DNA of 64,000 nucleotides from Tenacibaculum sp. MAR_2009_124 (lineage in GTDB: Bacteria > Bacteroidota > Bacteroidia > Flavobacteriales > Flavobacteriaceae), in the NCBI RefSeq assembly GCF_900105455.1, contig NZ_FNSF01000001.1, positions 997,001 through 1,061,000 on the forward strand, given 5' to 3'. The position numbers and the translations under genes are program-made. Shown here one piece after another: positions 62,593 through 64,000 of the stretch (position 1 is the first letter of the stretch; each line of letters begins with the position of its first letter). Under the pieces are notes generated by a model. It was given only the letters and a program-made list of their open reading frames with translations. It had not been told where the DNA came from and made no database searches.

Positions 62593-63721
62593 GCATGTAA
62601 ATATTTAATTGTACTTCAAATTCTTTTTCAAGTTTCTTAATACTTAAGTCGTACTTGTCAGGATACGTTAAAGCAAGTCTACGTTCCAAGTTTTTTAACC
62701 CAATACCACCAATAGCATCGTTCTCTTCTTCAAAGTTATTTTTAATGGAAAAGAAAATACCTTTTGAATTACTAACAAGCTGAATACGAATAAAAGGGTT
62801 TGTTGTTAATCGTTCTATACCATGTTTAAAGGCATTTTCAACCAAAATAATAAAAAGTAAAGGTGCTATTTCATTATTTTCAGTGTTATCAATATTGAAT
62901 TGAATATCGTTATTATTTCTATATCTAATTTTATGAAGCTCAATATAATTTTTAAGGTAATTAATTTCTCTTTCAATAGGAACTCTTTCTTTTTCTCCTT
63001 CATAAATGGTGTATCTCATCATATCGGATAACTTCAAAATTACTTCGGGAGCCCTGTCAGAATTTTTTATGGTTAAAGCATATAAATTATTCAATGTATT
63101 AAAGAAAAAATGCGGATTGATTTGAGATTTTAATAAACTCATTTCTGCCTGTGTTTTTTCTTGCTTCAAAGTGTCTATTAATTTCCACTGCTCATATCCC
63201 CATAATAGGACTAATAAAGGAAGTGAACCGATTAATATAGGTAGAATCCATTCATTTTTAACGGCTAAATAGTGTTCATATTGATCTGCCTGAAAACGAT
63301 AATAGTAAAAAGCTACTAATACCCCAGAATAGAAAACTATCAATATCTTTTTATACTTCTGGATAAACTTGGGAGCAAATAAATTAAAGATAACAAACCA
63401 AAAAACTAACATTAGTGTTATAGTTACTGGGTTATCAGGTATGTTAATCCAACGATCAATGAAAAGAGTTATGAAAAGTAATATTATGGAGATGCTAATC
63501 TTTATTCCTATCTTCTTTCTTCTCTTTTTTGTCATTTTTAACAAATTGTTCAATAGAAAAGAAAGCCCTATCCACCAAAAAAAAGTAATTACAAAAACTT
63601 CAATAGGCTGATTATTGGGGATATTGAGAACCCCAACCGTATGTAATATATACAGCAGTAAAATATGTATAGGTAAAACAATGACAAAAGCCTTGTATTT
63701 CTTTAAATAGGTTAAGATCAT
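62585..63721 (-). CDS. LytS-like sensor histidine kinase
   Basis: 378 residues: seven hydrophobic helices in the first ~200, then the His_kinase domain with the phospho-acceptor in SLLKSQINPHFFFNTLNNLYAL and an HATPase domain (PLLFIILVENAFKHGIERL, GGIGLKNLERRLALTYP). Signals through the LytTR regulator, whose start it overlaps by 8 bp. Sensed signal unknown; the start at 63721 keeps the first helix whole. Confidence 0.95.
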   Translation of the reverse strand: MILTYLKKYKAFVIVLPIHILLLYILHTVGVLNIPNNQPIEVFVITFFWWIGLSFLLNNLLKMTKKRRKKIGIKISISIILLFITLFIDRWINIPDNPVTITLMLVFWFVIFNLFAPKFIQKYKKILIVFYSGVLVAFYYYRFQADQYEHYLAVKNEWILPILIGSLPLLVLLWGYEQWKLIDTLKQEKTQAEMSLLKSQINPHFFFNTLNNLYALTIKNSDRAPEVILKLSDMMRYTIYEGEKERVPIEREINYLKNYIELHKIRYRNNNDIQFNIDNTENNEIAPLLFIILVENAFKHGIERLTTNPFIRIQLVSNSKGIFFSIKNNFEEENDAIGGIGLKNLERRLALTYPDKYDLSIKKLEKEFEVQLNIYMHD

Positions 63722-63934
63722 AGCGCAAAAATACTGATGTTAGTGAGGGGGAACAATTAATTTGATAAACATTGTCTTTTTTAGGATGTACTTGCTAAAA
63801 ATTGGTATGAACCGCGTTGAACATAAATTTAACATTGAGTATATCAAAAACTATTTAGGTGGTCAATATAATTATAAAACAAGGCAACACGGGGGTACAT
63901 TCGTATAACGATTTCAAAATATCAAAAACATTAT

Positions 63935-64000
63935 ATGAATAACTTAACTATAAAAAACATAACTAAACAATATGCCAACGGAGTAAATGCTTTAAATAAG
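63935..64000 (+). CDS. ABC transporter ATP-binding protein, 5' end
   Basis: Only 22 codons are in the window: MNNLTIKNITKQYANGVNALNK, which is the typical first strand and turn of an ABC ATPase (LTIKNITKQY-NALNK before the Walker A region). Divergent from the LytTR/LytS pair with 213 bp between them, so it could be a target of that system; inference. Confidence 0.7.
   Translation, partial: MNNLTIKNITKQYANGVNALNK

Noticed and set aside
1..64000. CRISPR array, tRNA or rRNA genes
   Set aside because: No regularly spaced direct repeats and no cloverleaf or rRNA-like stretches were recognised by eye; a covariance-model scan would be decisive.

Overview
The window is AT-rich chromosomal DNA of a marine-type member of the Flavobacteriaceae (Bacteroidota). 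Evidence: SusC-like TonB receptor with an N-terminal CarboxypepD_reg domain, fused branched-chain 2-oxoacid dehydrogenase E1, LytTR/LytS pair, TPR-type sensor kinase, several Bacteroidota-restricted DUF families, A-rich rather than GGAGG leader regions, and TAnnTTTG -7 promoter elements. A bisucaberin/desferrioxamine-like siderophore locus makes Tenacibaculum or a near relative a reasonable guess; the genus is inference. No rRNA, tRNA or CRISPR array was recognised.

Region by region. 1-854: 3' end of a sodium/solute symporter. 1046-8411: a compact + strand light/pterin operon with a divergent cryptochrome-photolyase, an unknown protein, a TIGR03643 protein, PTPS-type tetrahydropterin synthase, GTP cyclohydrolase I, an SDR lacking its catalytic Tyr, a CIA30-like exported protein, glutathione peroxidase, DUF2452, SRPBCC and a classical CPD photolyase; it ends in a 22-bp hairpin. 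An inverted repeat and a -7 element precede it. 8607-20338: siderophore operon (decarboxylase, lysine/diamine N-hydroxylase, MFS exporter, fused GNAT-NIS synthetase, stand-alone GNAT, second NIS synthetase, nitroreductase, membrane acyltransferase, RpfF/DSF-synthase-like crotonase), with a convergent AraC regulator after it and three CGTC half-sites at exact 21-bp spacing in its promoter.

21634-32748: assorted housekeeping and accessory genes (CPBP protease, fused E1 dehydrogenase, DUF6263, AraC regulator next to an exported NTF2-DJ-1 fusion, TIGR01777, YdeI, membrane proteins, ECF sigma factor with a probable membrane partner). 33008-45762, mostly - strand: TlpA-like thioredoxin, MFS, a decayed membrane-protein gene, TonB receptor with Crp/Fnr regulator, TetR regulator with two matching operator palindromes and two small membrane proteins, a propeller-SnoaL protein, DUF885 lipoprotein, transglutaminase-like protein.

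45804-51059: a signalling/regulatory stretch with two visible disruptions: a gene frameshifted in a 10-bp homopolymer (46721-47369) and a TPR histidine kinase split by an IS200-type element (48145-50391); its response regulator follows. 52417-58649: topoisomerase IV parE-parC, Asp/Glu racemase, MscS channel. 58961-64000: c-type heme lipoprotein, DUF6787, RIC/ScdA-type di-iron protein, LytTR/LytS two-component pair, and the first codons of an ABC-transporter ATPase. A dispersed ~36-bp palindromic repeat (four recognisable copies) and REP-like hairpins ending in GTAG are not explained by the genes.
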